Shown: positions 10,441-23,945, counted from the first letter of the stretch. The stretch: 64,000 bases of DNA from Hyaloscypha bicolor E (GCF_002865645.1 NW_020194638.1:620001-684000); one strand, 5' to 3'. The notes: generated by a model not told the origin, from the sequence alone. A program made the numbers and translations.

Positions 10441-11737
10441 ACTAGCCTTAATTAGGAAATATAATTCTATATAAGTATTATTCTTAATTAGGAAATCTAA
10501 TCTAATAATATCTAATATCTATTTTATTATTATATTTATTTATTATAATAGCTATTTAAATAACTTAAGTAATTAGTTATATATAGTATATTAAAGAATT
10601 ATTTAAGTTATTTATAAATAATATAAATAATTATATAAAAGTTATATAAAAATTAATTAATTATAGTAAATTAATATATATTTAAATTTAAAAAAAGAAC
10701 TAAAGTATTTATTAAATAGCCTTATATAAGCTAAGCTAATATTTATATAAGGCTATTTAAATATAGATTTTTTATAATAAATAAACTAATTATTACTAAA
10801 ATTTAATTTATTTATTAAATATTATTATTATCTAATTAGATAATAAAATAGTATTTAGTAATACTAGATATAGGCCTTTTAAAGCCGTACCTAATTAGGC
10901 TATCTTAATTATATATATAAATAAAATAAAAATAATAGCTATTATTCTATTTTATTTTATTTATTTTATTTAATATATTAGTTATATAATTATATATATA
11001 ATTAGAATAATTATAAACTATATTATAGTATTAATTTAAAATTAAAGCTAGCTTAATTAAATAATATTATATTTATTTAAAAAATTTAAATTATTTTTTT
11101 ATTTTAAATAAAACTAAAATATTTATTAGTATAATTATTTCTTTAGAAGTTATATATATAATTACGGGATTCGGAATATAAGATATAAATAATAAGATAT
11201 AAAATACAAGATGTAATTATATAACCTTATATTATATAAATAACTTAATTAGTAAACTAGATTCTATTAGACTTAATAAATTTAGGAATTATATATTAAT
11301 ATTATAATATTATAATTCCTATTTCTAAAAAAAATTAAAAAACTATTTTACTAATTTATATAAATAGTATTTTATAATTATATAATAATATTATATATTT
11401 CTAATAAACTAATAAAAAAGAAATATATATATAATTTATTTATTCTAAATAAAAGCTAAGAAACTATTATTTTCTAGTATCTTATATTAAGCTAATAAAA
11501 CCTAAATAAAAAAAAGAATAAGAAATAAAGTATTTCTAGATATTTCTAGTAATATTATAATAGCTAGTATTATATAGTTAATATAAATATAATTTTAGCT
11601 AAAGAAGTTAGTTTTAGCTAAGGTTTCAAGCTATAATTCAAATTAAGCTCGCTTTTAAAGCTCGGTATTTTAGGAGTCTTAGCTATATTTATTTATTTAC
11701 TATTATACCTTACTTCTATTCCTCTTTATAATAAGTA
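10440..11737. other. RIP-converted AT tract, left flank of gypsy element 1
   Basis: The sequence is almost all A/T and translations are stop-dense on both strands. It may be a host element into which gypsy element 1 inserted, continuing at 18778. Its type cannot be told by eye. Confidence 0.5.
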
Positions 11738-12057
11738 CACGTAATAGTATATAGACAGGTATTAGATATTATAGATCTAGTTTCCTATTTTAGGTAAAGC
11801 TTATAATCGGAATTATATAGGCAATCGGAATTATATAAATTATATAGGATCATATTTCCTAGTTAAGTAAAGTGCTTTACAGGCTTAGCTAAATACTAGG
11901 AAATATATAGGGAAACGCTCCTAGCTTTAGAAAGGGATATTAATTAGTCTTTTATTAGAATTAATTCTTGGAATTAGTTATACTTATAAGTATTACTTTA
12001 TAGCTTACTTACCTTAACTACTTATATATTACCCTGCTATTATATACCTTATATTCT
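11738..12057 (+). repeat. 5' LTR of gypsy element 1
   Basis: This ~320-bp copy aligns without gaps to 18458-18777 (constant offset of 6720). The copies differ almost only by C/T or G/A changes. Shared blocks include TTAGATATTATAGATCTAG and AAGTAAAGTGCTTTA. Exact ends are uncertain because RIP has obscured the TG...CA termini. Confidence 0.8.
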
Positions 12058-15000
12058 AATTAATCTAACCTTTGGGAAGTAGTTTATTACGAGATAGTTA
12101 AGCTATTAATAAATAAAATATTAATAGCTAGAGTATTAACTAGGAAAAGTGCCTTTACTATTACTAGAGTAACCTAACCGGGTATTTAGGGAAGTACCTA
12201 GTTAAGTACTCTTTATATTACCTAATTAGGAGAAGGAAATAGAACTCAAATACTTCTAGAACTAGTAAGTAGGATAATAATAATAGAGAAATTAGTAGCG
12301 GCTTGCTATTATATTACTAAGTTAGAAATAGAGATATAATAGAGAGAAGATCTAGAAAAACTAGAAGCTTAGATCCGTTATCTTAAAGATATTTAGATAT
12401 CCGGTATAGAACCTATTATATTTCCGGTAGTATTCTTAGTTTAGAGGGCTTTAAAAACCCGAGAACTATCTACTTACTAGGGAAAGAGTATTAAAGAAGC
12501 CCAGGACTTCTTTTATTAGGTAAAGTTAAAGTAGTATAAAAATAATAGGATTACCTAGGCTATTAATATAATAAAGATTATATATTATATTTCTTATTTT
12601 AAGAATATAGCTAGGAATATCTGAAAATATAAGAAGTAATTAGTAGGTATTAATACTACAAATTAGGAAACCTTTATTAAATTTATAAAGAATTCTATTT
12701 TAGATCCAGAGAACTATAGTAATAATATTTTTACTAAGTTTAAGAATACTAAATAATGGCTAGACTAAAGTATCTAAAGCTTTATATCTTACTTAGATAG
12801 CCTATTAAATAACTTAAGATATACGGGTTTATTATAAAAGTAAAATAATTTATTTAGTAGTTTAAGATAAGAGATTTGGGACAAGATTAATTATTAAGAA
12901 AATACTTTATAAGAAAAAAAGAAGCTTATTTCTATAGCTATAAGAATTAAGAATAATTTAAATCTATTTACTTAATAAGAATATAATAATAAGCTAATAG
13001 GATAATAAAAGAAAGAAAATAAGAAAAAAGAAAAAGGAAATAATAAAGGAAAATAAAAGAGAAATATATTTCTATTATAAGGTTTATAAAACCGGAATAA
13101 TAAAAATATAATAATAAAATCTAATATAATACTTATATTAGGATTTATAAGACCGGATATAATTTGCTTTATTTACTAGAAAAAGAATTACTATATTACT
13201 ACTTGCCCTAATTAAGGGAAACCGACTTATTATAATTATAATAAGTCTGGCTATAAAATATATAAGTATCTAGAACTAAAGAAGCCAGGAAATAAATATA
13301 TCCCGTAATAATTATACTTATTTATATTACGGAAAGTAAGGCCTCTAAAACGAGAATAGTAATTAAGGTTACTATTAAGATAATAAAAAGTAAGTAAAGA
13401 GTTAGAGTATTAGTAAACTCGGGTATAGAGGCTAATTATATAAAAAGAAAATTAGCTTTAGATATAAGTATTTTATTAATATTAAGGATAATTCCTTTAT
13501 TCTTACTAGAAAAAAGAAAAATCTTATTTATATAGAGATTATATTCTTGGAATTACTATTAAAAATATACTAGGGAACTAAAAAAAGGCTAATATATACT
13601 TTATATTATATAATTTTAATCCGAATTATATTAATATAATACTTGAATTCCTATAGCTTTATTAGATTAATTTCATAATTTCTTTTAGGGAAGTAATATA
13701 GAGATATTAGATTTAATTATAGAAAGTTAAAGTTCTAAATACTAAGAAGTTTATTAAAGTAATAAAGTATAAGGTATATATTTTTCTATTAATTACTTAT
13801 TTTATAATAAATAGCTAAAGAATTATTACTATTATTACTAATGAGATAATTATATTTCTTAAGAAATATTAGTACTTTTTCTAAGTATTCTTTATAAAGG
13901 CTATAAGTATATTACCTAAGTACTATATAATAAAGTATTATGTAAATCTAGAACTAGAATTTCAATTATTATATAATTCTATATATGCTTTATTAGAAAG
14001 AAAGCTTAAAGTTCTTTGAGAATATCTTAATACTAGCCTAGAGAAAAAATGGATTTATTATTTTACTAGCCTAGCTAGTACCTTAATTATATTTATTCTA
14101 AAGAAAGAAAATAGCCTATATCTATATATTAATTACCGGGATCTAAATAAGATTACTATTAAGAACTAAATACTATTACTACTTATTAATAAGATTATAG
14201 ATAGGCTTTATAAAGTAAAGATATATAAAGCTAGACTTAAAGAATACTTATTATTAGTTATAAATACGAGAAAATAATAAGTAAAAGATAGTATTTCAAA
14301 TATATTATAAATATTTTAAGTACTATATTATATTTTTTAGATTATCTAATACTTTAGTAATATTTCAGATATATATTAATTATATATTAATAAGTCTTAT
14401 AAATATTATTTATATAGTTTATCTAGATAATATTTTGATTTATTTAAAAAATCCAAAATAATATATAATAGTAGTCTAATATATACTCGAATAATTATAA
14501 TAATACTAGCTCTTTATAAACTTAGTAAAATACGAGTTTAATATAGAGAAAATAAAGTTCCTGAAATTTATAATTAGCTCAGATAGTATAAAAATAGAAG
14601 CTAGTAAAATTATAATTATTAGGGAATAGCCGGCCCTAAAAAATAATATCTAAGAAATTCAAGTATTTTTGGGTTTTACTAACTTTTACTAAAGGTTTAT
14701 TTATAAATACTTTAAGATAATAAAAGAATTAACTAATTTATTAAAAACTAGTAAAAACCCATAATATTATTTTAGCTAGATAAATAAGGCAAATAAGGCT
14801 TTTAAAAAGCTATAAATTATATTTATAATAGTACTAATTTTTTATTATTTTAATCTAGTCTTAAAAATTTATATAAAAATAAATACTTTAGGATTTATAA
14901 TTATAGGTATAATTTCCTAGCTTTTTAGTAAGAAAGCAGAAGCTAGGTAATACCTTATTACTTTTTATTTAAAAAAAATAACTATAATTAAAAGTAGATA

Positions 15001-17039
15001 TAAGATATATAATTCTAAGCTCTTGGCTATTATTCTAGTATTTCGTACTTAGTAATATTACCTAATATATATCCGGTATATTATTATTATTAAGACAGAT
15101 TATAATAACTTAAAATACTTTATAACTAAGAAAAAACTAAATAATTAATAAATAAAATAGATAAAGAAGCTAGCTATCTTTAACTTTATCTTAGAATACT
15201 AGTTAGGGTATAATAATCCTACTAATAGGCTATTAAGATAGCCAGACTTTATAGTAAGTATAAATAAAGATACTTTATTACTTATACTTTATAATAAGCT
15301 ATAAAATATAAAATAGAGAGCCTTATAAGTAGTAATAATAGGATACTATACTATTCCTATAATACTATAATTTAAGGTCTAGGAAAAAAGAGATAAGTAT
15401 TTCTTAATTAGTAAGATATTAAGGAATTCCGAAAGAGAAGTTTATTTTAGTAATAGAATAATACTAGAGATATTATTACTTGAGCCTATTATTAGTATAG
15501 CTAGTTATAAATAGTATATATTACGAATTCTAGTTATATAAGTAACTAGATCTAAAATAATATATGAGAAAAATAGAGAGATATTACTTAAACTATTATT
15601 ATAATACTAAAGGCTTAATTTATTAGTATAATACTAGTAATATAAATAGTTTTTAAAGAGAACCTTTACTAGAGCTATTAAGACTTAGGAACTTAATATA
15701 TCTGAGTTATTAAGATATTAGGGTACTATTTATATACTAAATAAGCCGGTTCTTAAAAAAGAATTACTATAAGCTAACTATAATAATCCTATGAGTAAGT
15801 ATTTTAGTATTAGTAAGATATTAGAGATTTTCTAGAAAAAGTACTTCTAGTAAAATATAAAAAAGAATATAAAAGACTATATTAGAACTTGCCTTATATA
15901 TTAATAAACTAAGGTAAAGAGATATTTATTATATAATATACTTAGTTTATTTCCTTTCCTCTCTAAGCTATAGTAAGAAATTACTATAAACTTTATTATA
16001 GGGCTACTTCTTTCTAGGTTTCGTAATAAGATATATAATTTTATATTTATTATTATTAATAAATATACGAAAATAATATAATATATTTTAATTATTAAGG
16101 AAATCTTGGCTCCTGAGTTAGTAAAGTTATTTATATATTATATTATTAAAGACTTTAGTATATCTATAGATATAATTTCTAATAAAGAATCTGTTTTTAT
16201 AAGCAAGTTCTAGTTAAGTCTATACTTTTATTTAAAGGTTTAATAATAGCTAAATATAGTATTTTACCTATAAACTAATAAATAAATAAAGAATCTAAAC
16301 CAAACTCTGGAATAGTACTTAAGGTACTATACTAGTTACTAGTAGAATAACTAGGTAATAAAGCTTATTCTTATAAAATTTATATATAATAACTTTATAT
16401 ATTTAATAATAGGAATTTCTTTATTTTATATATTATATAAATTCTATCCTAGTATTAAACTATATATTAAGAATAATATTTCAGAAAAAGAAGTACTAGT
16501 AATATAGAAAAGAATATAGAGGATTTAAGTAGAACGGGAAGTACTAGAGAAATAATAATAAGAAATAATAAATATATAGAAAAAGTACTATAATAAGAAA
16601 TATATTAATAAGAAGTTTAATATATATAATAAAGTCATGCTTTATATAAAAAATATTTAATAGCTATAACCTAGTATAAAGCTAGTAAATAGATATCTCG
16701 GCTTCTTTAAAGTTCTAGAAGTTATAAGAATATATAAATAGATATATTACTTGAAATTATTACTATTATATTAGATTTATAATATTTTCTATATTTCTTT
16801 CTTAGAACCATAATACTCGCAAGCTAGTACTATAGTAAAACCAGAACTAGTTAAGATTAAGGATAAAGAAAAATTCGAGATAGAATCTATTATAATTTAT
16901 AGAAAAAGTAAAAAAGAAAAGAAATATCTTATTTATTAAAAGGGCTACTTACTAGTAAATAATATATAGGAATTACTAAGTAATTTAGAGAATATAGCTT
17001 AAGAATTATAAGAATACTTGGAAAAGAGTAATATTATAA

Positions 17040-18457
17040 TACTATTAGCTAAATAGAGATATAAAAAATAAATACTTTTATTAGGAAACTATTAAAAACT
17101 ATATATTTATTCTTGGAAAAACTATATAAAAATTATTAAGAATTCTAAAAACTTTAATTTCTATATTTTATAAATATCTTATTTTTATAATTACTTTTTA
17201 TTATTCTTATTATTATCTTTATTAGGATTCTCTCGAGAAATAAGTAATAAATTAGCCTATAAAATTATTAGCTATTAGTAAGAAATAAGAAAAAAGTAAG
17301 CTTACTTAATACTAAAGAATATTAATTATATTATTAAGAGTACTTTATACTTATACTAAGCTAGTAAGAATTACTTAATCTATTTCTTAAATTATTAGGG
17401 GAATTTATTAGCCTTAAATAATAGCTTTAATATAAGAAGTATATATTATTTAGTATAAAAGAAAAATAGTAATAGCCTTTTCTCTTTTAGGTAAAAAATA
17501 GGAAAGATACTTATATATATTAATAGCTTAAAGAAGGCGGTTTAATTATATTATATATACTTAAGAAACCTTAAATAGTATTAGAATAGGGAATAAATAA
17601 AGGAAATTATAATTTATAGAATTATATTTCTTATTTTTAAAGTAGTAGTAATTATATACTAAGTAATTATTACTTTTAATATAAGTAAGGTTAGGAAACT
17701 TAGTAATATTCTTGGAATATTAAAAGTAATAAGGGCAAATTAAGAATATAAAAGTATTAGCCAAATAAGTAGTAATAGGCTAATAAGTATTAAAAGAAGT
17801 ATTTATTTTAATAAATAAAGAAATAAAAGAGGGAATTAGAAAAGAACTTAAATAAAGCTTAAATAAAGCTTAAAGGAACTTAAAAGAGCTTAAAAAAGGC
17901 TTAAAGAAGGAAAATAAGAAATAAGAAGAAGCTAGGTATAGTATTATAATTAAGGAAAGAAAAAATTAGTTAGTAGGAAAAGAGAGGCCTTTTTATAATA
18001 TTTTCTTTCCAAATAGTAATTACGAATTCGGAATCGGCTTTATATTAGAAATATCTAGAAAATTCTAAAAAAGAAATTCATAAATAAACCAGAAAATTAG
18101 ATTAACTTTTCTAAGCTTTTAGGCCTATAGAATAATAATTTATTTGCAAATAGAGGCTAAGTTAGGATTTATAAACTAATTAGAAAACCGGAAAAGCTTC
18201 CTCTCTAATAATATATATTATACCCGTATTACCTTTATAAGGGGAAATTACTAGAGGTAATTTGCGAATTAGCTAGGCAGGATTAATAAACTATATTCTC
18301 AAGTCTATTACCTAGTATAATAATAGGGTAATTATAGGAAGTTTTTAGGGAGAACTAATAGCTAGAAAGGTTTTAGGGAATTATTTATAAAGCTATTTAT
18401 AGTTCTCTTAGGCCTCTTAGGAATAAGGGCCTAGAGAGGAAATTAATATAATAAATA
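17040..18457 (+). other. 1.4-kb segment between chromodomain and 3' LTR of gypsy element 1
   Basis: The interval after the chromodomain is longer than needed for a 3' untranslated region. It contains a lysine-codon-rich run with tandem AATAAAGCTTAAA-like units at about 17850-17910. It could be an extra ORF or an internal insertion. No family is recognisable. Confidence 0.4.
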
Positions 18458-18777
18458 TATATAATAGTATATAAATAAGTATTAGATATTATAGATCTAG
18501 TTTCCTATTTTAGGTAAAGCTTATAATTAGAATTATATAAGTAATCGGAATTATATGAATTATATGAGATTATATTTCTTAGTTAAGTAAAGTGCTTTAT
18601 AGGCTTAGCTAAGTACTAGGGAATATATAGGGAAATACTTCTAGTTTTAGAAAGGGATATTAATTAGTTTTTTATTAGAATTAACTCTTGAAATTAGTTA
18701 TACTTGCAAGTATTACTTTATAGCTTACTTATCTTAATTACTTATATATTACCTTATTATTACGTGCCTTATATTCT
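18458..18777 (+). repeat. 3' LTR of gypsy element 1
   Basis: This partner of the 11738-12057 LTR has identical length and only transition-type differences, consistent with independent RIP of the two copies. Confidence 0.8.
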
Positions 18778-21304
18778 TTAACTTTAAATTCTTAAGATAT
18801 AGAAAATTATTTATTTTTAAGCCTTATTTTATTATTTTATTTCTGCTATTACAAATATATTTAGTTTCAAAAAAAAGCCTAGCTCTAGCCCTAAATAGTT
18901 TAATAAGCTTAAAGCCAGGAAACTATATTATATATACTATTAATATTTAAAATCTTCTAATAATTTCTTTTTATTCTTTATTTAATTTTTTTTAATGCCT
19001 ATTTATATAGCTTTTTATATTTCTTTATTAAATATTTTTATATAGCTTTTAATTATTTATTTATAAAGTATAAAATCAGTTTTTTAATATAGGAACTAAT
19101 AATTATAAGCTCTAGAATAAAGTAGTTAATAGGGTTTTATAAATACTTTTCTATTTTTATTTTCTTATAAATATATAAATATTTATTAGATCTTCTAATA
19201 AAAGAGATAAAGATTCTAAATAAAAAGTATTTATTTTACTAAATTAAAGCCTTAAAGATTCTTTTATATTACTCGAGTATATAAACAGGTTCTTTAAGTA
19301 TATTAGCTTTAATTACTAAAATAAATTATTATATTTCCTAAATAAATAAAAACTTGGCTATTATTATTTAAAGAATATTTTTAATTACTAGAAATTCTTT
19401 AATTTCTGCAATTTAATATATTTAAACTTATATAAGAACTTAATACTAATTATTAATTCAGATTTTAGAAGCTTCTAAATCTATTTTACTATAATCTAGA
19501 ATTCTTTTATAATTCTCTTTTATTTATTTTTATATATTATTTTCTAATAACTAAAATTTATTATAAAAAGCTTATATAATATTCTAAAAAAAAGCCTTTA
19601 TTAGAAAATAAATAACTTAAAATATAATATAAATAGAGCTAATTCTATTATATAATATATCTAATTTCAGATATTTTAATACTAAAAGCTTTATACTAAC
19701 TAATTCGAGTATTTAATAATATATTTCTTAAATCTAAATAAGTAAGTATTTCTCTTTAATATTATTAAAATAAGCTAAATATAAAGCTTTTAATTATATT
19801 TCTTTTTTATTTCTAGTTTTATTTCTATATTTTATATTATTAAAAAAGTATTTTATTTAATATTTAATTATTTAATTATTTAATTATTTAATTATTTAAT
19901 TATTTAATTATTTAATTATTTAATTATTTAATTATTTAATTATTTATAAGAAAAAGAGAAAATTTTATAAAAAGTAAATAAAAAGCTTCTGAAATATTAG
20001 AATTAATAAAGTATTATATATTATTTAAGAAAGTTTTTTTAATTAGTAAAATATATATTAGAAACTAGTAAAGCTATTATTATTTTAAAGAGAGAAATAA
20101 AAAAAGAGATTATAAAAACAGGTGAAATGTATTCTTTTAATAGTTATAATTATTAGAATATTTACTAATTATAAATAAAGATATATAGCTAGTATTTCGG
20201 GCTTATAATTATTATAAATAATAAGAAATAGTAATTTATATAAAATAGTTATTTAAATAGAAGCTTATAAAAAGCTTTTAAATCTAGTTAAATAATAAAG
20301 AGCTATTAAATAAATAAAGCTAAGCTTTTTACTACTTGTATTTATATAATAATAAAATTAATTCTAGTAAAATATTTAATACAAATTCAAGATTAAATTT
20401 TAAAAATTACTAATAAATGTCTTATAAGCTAATTTCTTTATTCTTAAAAGAAGTAATTTAATAAATAATTATATTTCGAAATTTATAAATATATAACTTT
20501 TTATTAAATATATTTTTTATAAAAGAAGTTAATTGAATTATTTTTAATAAAAGTAATATTAAAGAATTATTTAATATCTTAAATAAGGCCTTTTATAAGC
20601 TTTTAAAAGCTAGTAATAAATTTCTCAATTTTAATAATAATTAAAATAATATTATTTAAAAAATAATAGAAAGTTTATAAATTAAAGTTAAAGCCCTTTA
20701 ATAAAAGCAGGAACTAGTAAATATAATTAATTAGTATATTTTATAAAAAACCTTATTTATAAGTTTTTTTATTATTTAATAATACTTATAAAAAAATCTT
20801 TTAAAATAAAATTAAAACTTATTTCTTTTTATAATATAATAAGCTTTAAAAGTAATTTTAATAGTATTTAATAAAAGCTATTATAAATATTTTAAAAATA
20901 TATTTAAATTAAAAAAAATCTTTTAAGATTTAAATATTTAATTTATATTATAAAAAGTTTTTTAAAAAAAAATTAAAAAAAATAAAAAAAAAAATTTTTT
21001 ATTAGAAAGTAATTAATAAAATAATATAACAAATTAGTAAGTTATAAAATTATAATTTTAAAAATTAATATAAAACTAATCTTTATTTCTTTTATAAAAT
21101 TTGAGAAAGCTTTCTTTAAATAATAATTCTAATAATATATATATATAATTAGAGAATTCTAAGCTTAAAGCTTATAATATAAATAGTAATATAATAATAA
21201 TATATAAGAGTTATTAATTTCCTTAATTAATATTTAAGATTTATTATATATAACTTTATATATATTATATAAATATAACTTTAGTATAAAAAGAGGAAAA
21301 GTAT
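18778..21304. other. RIP-converted AT tract, right flank of gypsy element 1
   Basis: Extremely AT-rich sequence without a recognisable frame. It ends abruptly at about 21300 against the normal-composition sedolisin pseudogene, so it includes the insertion or deletion that removed the 3' part of that gene. Confidence 0.55.
19861..19947. repeat. Microsatellite (TATTTAAT)n
   Basis: An 8-bp unit is repeated about 11 times without interruption inside the AT block. Confidence 0.9.
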
Positions 21305-21879
21305 ACTTGCTTCAAATAAGGTTTTGAACTCCCAGAATTAGTATAATGGCTAGTTGGAGAGATGAAATCCAAACGGGGGTGGGTGGCAACTGGAACATGA
21401 TATTCATCGCATTCAATGTGCAATTCCTCTGTGTCGGAATGTTCGTAGATGTTATATTCGGTGGAAAGAGGTGATTCCAGCTTCTCAACCGTAGCGTCAA
21501 ATTTGAGCCATCCGAGGCCGGGAGACAATTAGTGGCGATCGGTGTCGATTCCAGATGAATGAAGCCAGGTCTTCACGGATTTAATTGACGTGCTCGAAGG
21601 CTTGAACAAGTCGCCGACTTCTTTTGCACTCATATGCTGCCCATACTTGCCAGACATAGGATAGGAGAGTTACGTCAGAAGCCCATTGGCAATGTCGAGG
21701 TTGCTTTGAGAAAGGCCAATTCTGACAGGTAGCGTTGTCGTGGGCGGTGCCCGATGTCGCAGTACTAGCTGAATGAAAGATTCCCGTTTCTCGTGAAGGA
21801 TATGCCCATTGTGAGGAGTGGGGACTGCAAACGAGAAACCACAAAGGAGGGTAGAGGTGGCGACGGTAAGGAGCCGCAT
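21305..21879 (-). pseudogene. Sedolisin (S53, tripeptidyl-peptidase-like) 5' fragment: signal peptide and pro-domain
   Basis: The minus-strand frame from the ATG at 21879 begins MRLLTVATSTLLCGFSFAVP, a secretion signal. It continues with the pro-kumamolisin activation domain hallmarks LPVRIGLSQSNLDIANGLL, MSGKYGQHMSAKEVGDLF and LKFDATVEKLE. Next come the STEYNIYEH and CDEYHVPV blocks and DFISPTSHY at the pro-domain/catalytic junction. Two in-frame TAA codons (21670-21672, codon 70; 21529-21531) interrupt one otherwise continuous frame; the second fits CAA to TAA. Homology ends at about 21305 where the AT block starts, so the whole catalytic Ser-Glu-Asp domain is missing. Known family members are secreted acid proteases; this copy cannot make an enzyme. 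An intact TATA motif and a hAT element lie upstream. Confidence 0.85.
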
Positions 21880-21963
21880 TGTAACGTTGTCCAAGAAGGA
21901 GAAATTGAATTGTTCTTGAAAAATCCCGAGCTTTGACTTCCCATTGAGCGTGCCAGTTTGCCT

Positions 21964-21973
21964 TATTTATACT
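21964..21973 (-). promoter_or_regulatory. TATA box of the sedolisin pseudogene
   Basis: On the minus strand GTATAAATAAGG lies about 90 bp upstream of the ATG at 21879, the spacing expected for a fungal TATA element. The hAT target site is only about 40 bp further upstream. Confidence 0.55.
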
Positions 21974-22001
21974 TTTCTACATTCTAGCATCTCTTGAAGG
22001 T

Positions 22002-22009
22002 CCCGATGG
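22002..22009. repeat. Left 8-bp target-site duplication of the hAT element (CCCGATGG)
   Basis: CCCGATGG directly precedes the terminal inverted repeat CAGGCTCGGCAACGATTG. The identical octamer follows the right terminus at 23938-23945. Confidence 0.9.
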
Positions 22010-23937
22010 CAGGCTCGGCAACGATTGCTGAGTAATCGATTAGTAATCGATTACTAAATAATTATTCCACCGCTTTTACCCTGCATTCCCCTATTTTTTT
22101 CTTCTCTCTCTCTCTTTTCTTCTCTCTATTTTCCTTGCCTTATATACTAATTTTTTCTAAAAATATTATTAAAATATCTTCTTTACTTAAACCAGATTTA
22201 TTATTTACGTAATTAGTTTTAGTAGATTCTACTCCAAGTACTCTAGATATATTAAAGTTAAGAGTACCTTATTAGGAATTTTATTATATTCCTATTCTAG
22301 ATAATCTTAAGCAAGACATTCTTTATTATATCTTTTATAAAACTAAGTTATATAGTATATAAATATCAAGAAATATAGAGAATTATTTAAGCTACTACTA
22401 CTAAATTATGATATTAAAGGCTAAAAGTAAGAGCCAAATTACTATAAACTAGTAACTCAAATAACTCTAGTATAAAGCTTAAGCTAAAAAGGAAAATGGG
22501 ATTAAGAAGTTTAATAATAAGGTCCTTAGAGCTTGCCTTAATATAATAGTTATTACTAAAGCTCTAATCTTTCTAATTATTATATAGAATCTATCTTTTA
22601 CTCTTATTAAATAATCGGAATTTTATATCTTTTACTAAGTCCTGAATCGAGCTTATAAAGGCAAGATTATAATCTCTTATTCTAGAGTTTATAATAAAGT
22701 TAAAGAAGCTTAAGGAAAATATAAGATTATTATATAAAAGATTCTTTAATTAGTAATCTTACTTATCTATATTTTACTTAATATTTAGATCTTCTTAAAT
22801 TAATTACTTCTTCTAGTAGTTTATATATACTTTATTATATATAATTATAAGAGATAAAAAGCTCTTCTTATTCTCTAGAAAGTACCTGGCTATAGTAAAA
22901 AGAACTAGTTCTCTATTCTTTGCCCTATTCTTAAGAATTATAGTATTATATAAAAGCTTAGGGCTATTATTATTAATAATACTTCCTTAAATAATATTCT
23001 TTATTAATATATTCAAGCCTTTTTAGTAAAGTTATATAATAGGGAATAAAATATAGAGAAATAGCGAGTTTGCTATATTAGCTATATTATTAATCTTATT
23101 ATCTAAGCCTTTCTATTTACGGATATAATTAGAATAGAAAAGCTTGAATTATATAATAGCCAGGAGAAAACTAGAGAGCTTATAAATAAGAAAGTAATTA
23201 GGGCTAAGTTTAGGCTTTTAGGATTACTTAGCCAAGTATATAATATTATTATTTATATTTATAAATTACCAGGCCATATAGCAGCCTTTAAAGCTCTTAT
23301 AAAAAGGCTAATTCTAATAGATAATTAAATAAGGTAAAATAGCTAATATAATATACTTTTTATATTTCTTAATTTAAGGCCTATAGTAGAAAAGTATTAC
23401 TAGAACTATAAGAAAGAGCTAGAACTAGATCTTTTAAGCTACTAAAACTAGAAAAAGCTTTATATAATTAAGGAATTCCTTAGTTTTTTCTTATAAGCTA
23501 CTTTTATTATAGAGAGAAATTCTATATCTATTAATACTATACTTTTTATAATATGGCTATTAATATTCTCTTAATAGTACTAATGAGCAATGAACCAGAG
23601 AGAGTCTTTCAGGGGCTCGTTATACGGTAAGCTGGGATAGGGGGCAGCTAGAAGCCGAGATAATTGAGATGCAGGAGTGCCTTAAGTACTGGAAAAGGAC
23701 TAGAATTCTAGATACTTTCTTTAAATAGGTAAATAATAGAGAGCCTTTCCTTTATTATATATAGTATAGTACTTTACTAAACTTCTGAATCTTCTGGAAT
23801 TAGAAAAGGGGTAAAATCGTACGTATATAGGGATTAGCTTGCTAAATAATTAATTGCACTATTGATATAATCGATACCTTACGATTATGGCATTAATTAT
23901 TATCGATAGTGCAAAACGCCAATCGTTGCCGAGCCTG
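22010..23937 (+). mobile_element. hAT-superfamily DNA transposon, RIP-degraded, with 8-bp TSD
   Basis: The termini CAGGCTCGGCAACGATTG (22010-22027) and its exact complement (23920-23937) bound 1928 bp, and the flanks are the same octamer CCCGATGG. An 8-bp duplication with CAG-starting inverted repeats defines hAT. Inside, the + strand ends with a recognisable hAT transposase C-terminal dimerisation region (from about 23583). The rest is AT-rich with dense stops. The length is shorter than most autonomous hATs, so an internal deletion is likely. It inserted roughly 130 bp upstream of the sedolisin start codon. Confidence 0.92.
23583..23728 (+). pseudogene. hAT transposase C-terminal (dimerisation) region, frameshifted
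   Basis: MSNEPERVF is followed, after a one-base shift, by SGARYTVSWDRGQLEAEIIE and then MQECLKYWKR and a TAG at 23726-23728. The S-x-E-P-E-R-x-F-S-x-A-R...ECLK-W pattern is the hAT C-terminal dimerisation region. The shift fits loss of a single T at about 23610. The frame does not hold upstream, where only AT-rich relics remain. Unlike the rest of the element, this part is little RIP-altered. Confidence 0.85.
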
Positions 23938-23945
23938 CCCGATGG
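23938..23945. repeat. Right 8-bp target-site duplication of the hAT element (CCCGATGG)
   Basis: It is identical to 22002-22009 and directly follows the right inverted repeat. Confidence 0.9.

Larger units (their letters stand above)
11738..18777 (+). mobile_element. RIP-killed Ty3/gypsy chromovirus-type retrotransposon (element 1)
   Basis: Two gap-free LTR copies flank a ~6.4-kb interior on the + strand. In order I can read a Gag region (about 12.2-13.1 kb), a CCHC zinc-knuckle relic (about 13165-13210) and a protease relic VRVLVNSGIEANYI (about 13397; DSG has become NSG). The reverse transcriptase spans about 14.04-14.48 kb (NYRDLNKITIKN; YLDNILIY for the YLDD catalytic box). RNase H follows (YKIYNSELLAII at about 15.0 kb). 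The integrase lies at about 15.85-16.4 kb with a GLLLSRFRNKIY-type core start. A chromodomain-like tail sits at about 16.87-17.02 kb (IESIIIYRKSKKEKKYLIY). The order PR-RT-RH-IN plus the chromodomain identifies a chromovirus. Loss of the catalytic Asp residues and many stops make it inactive. Confidence 0.9.
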
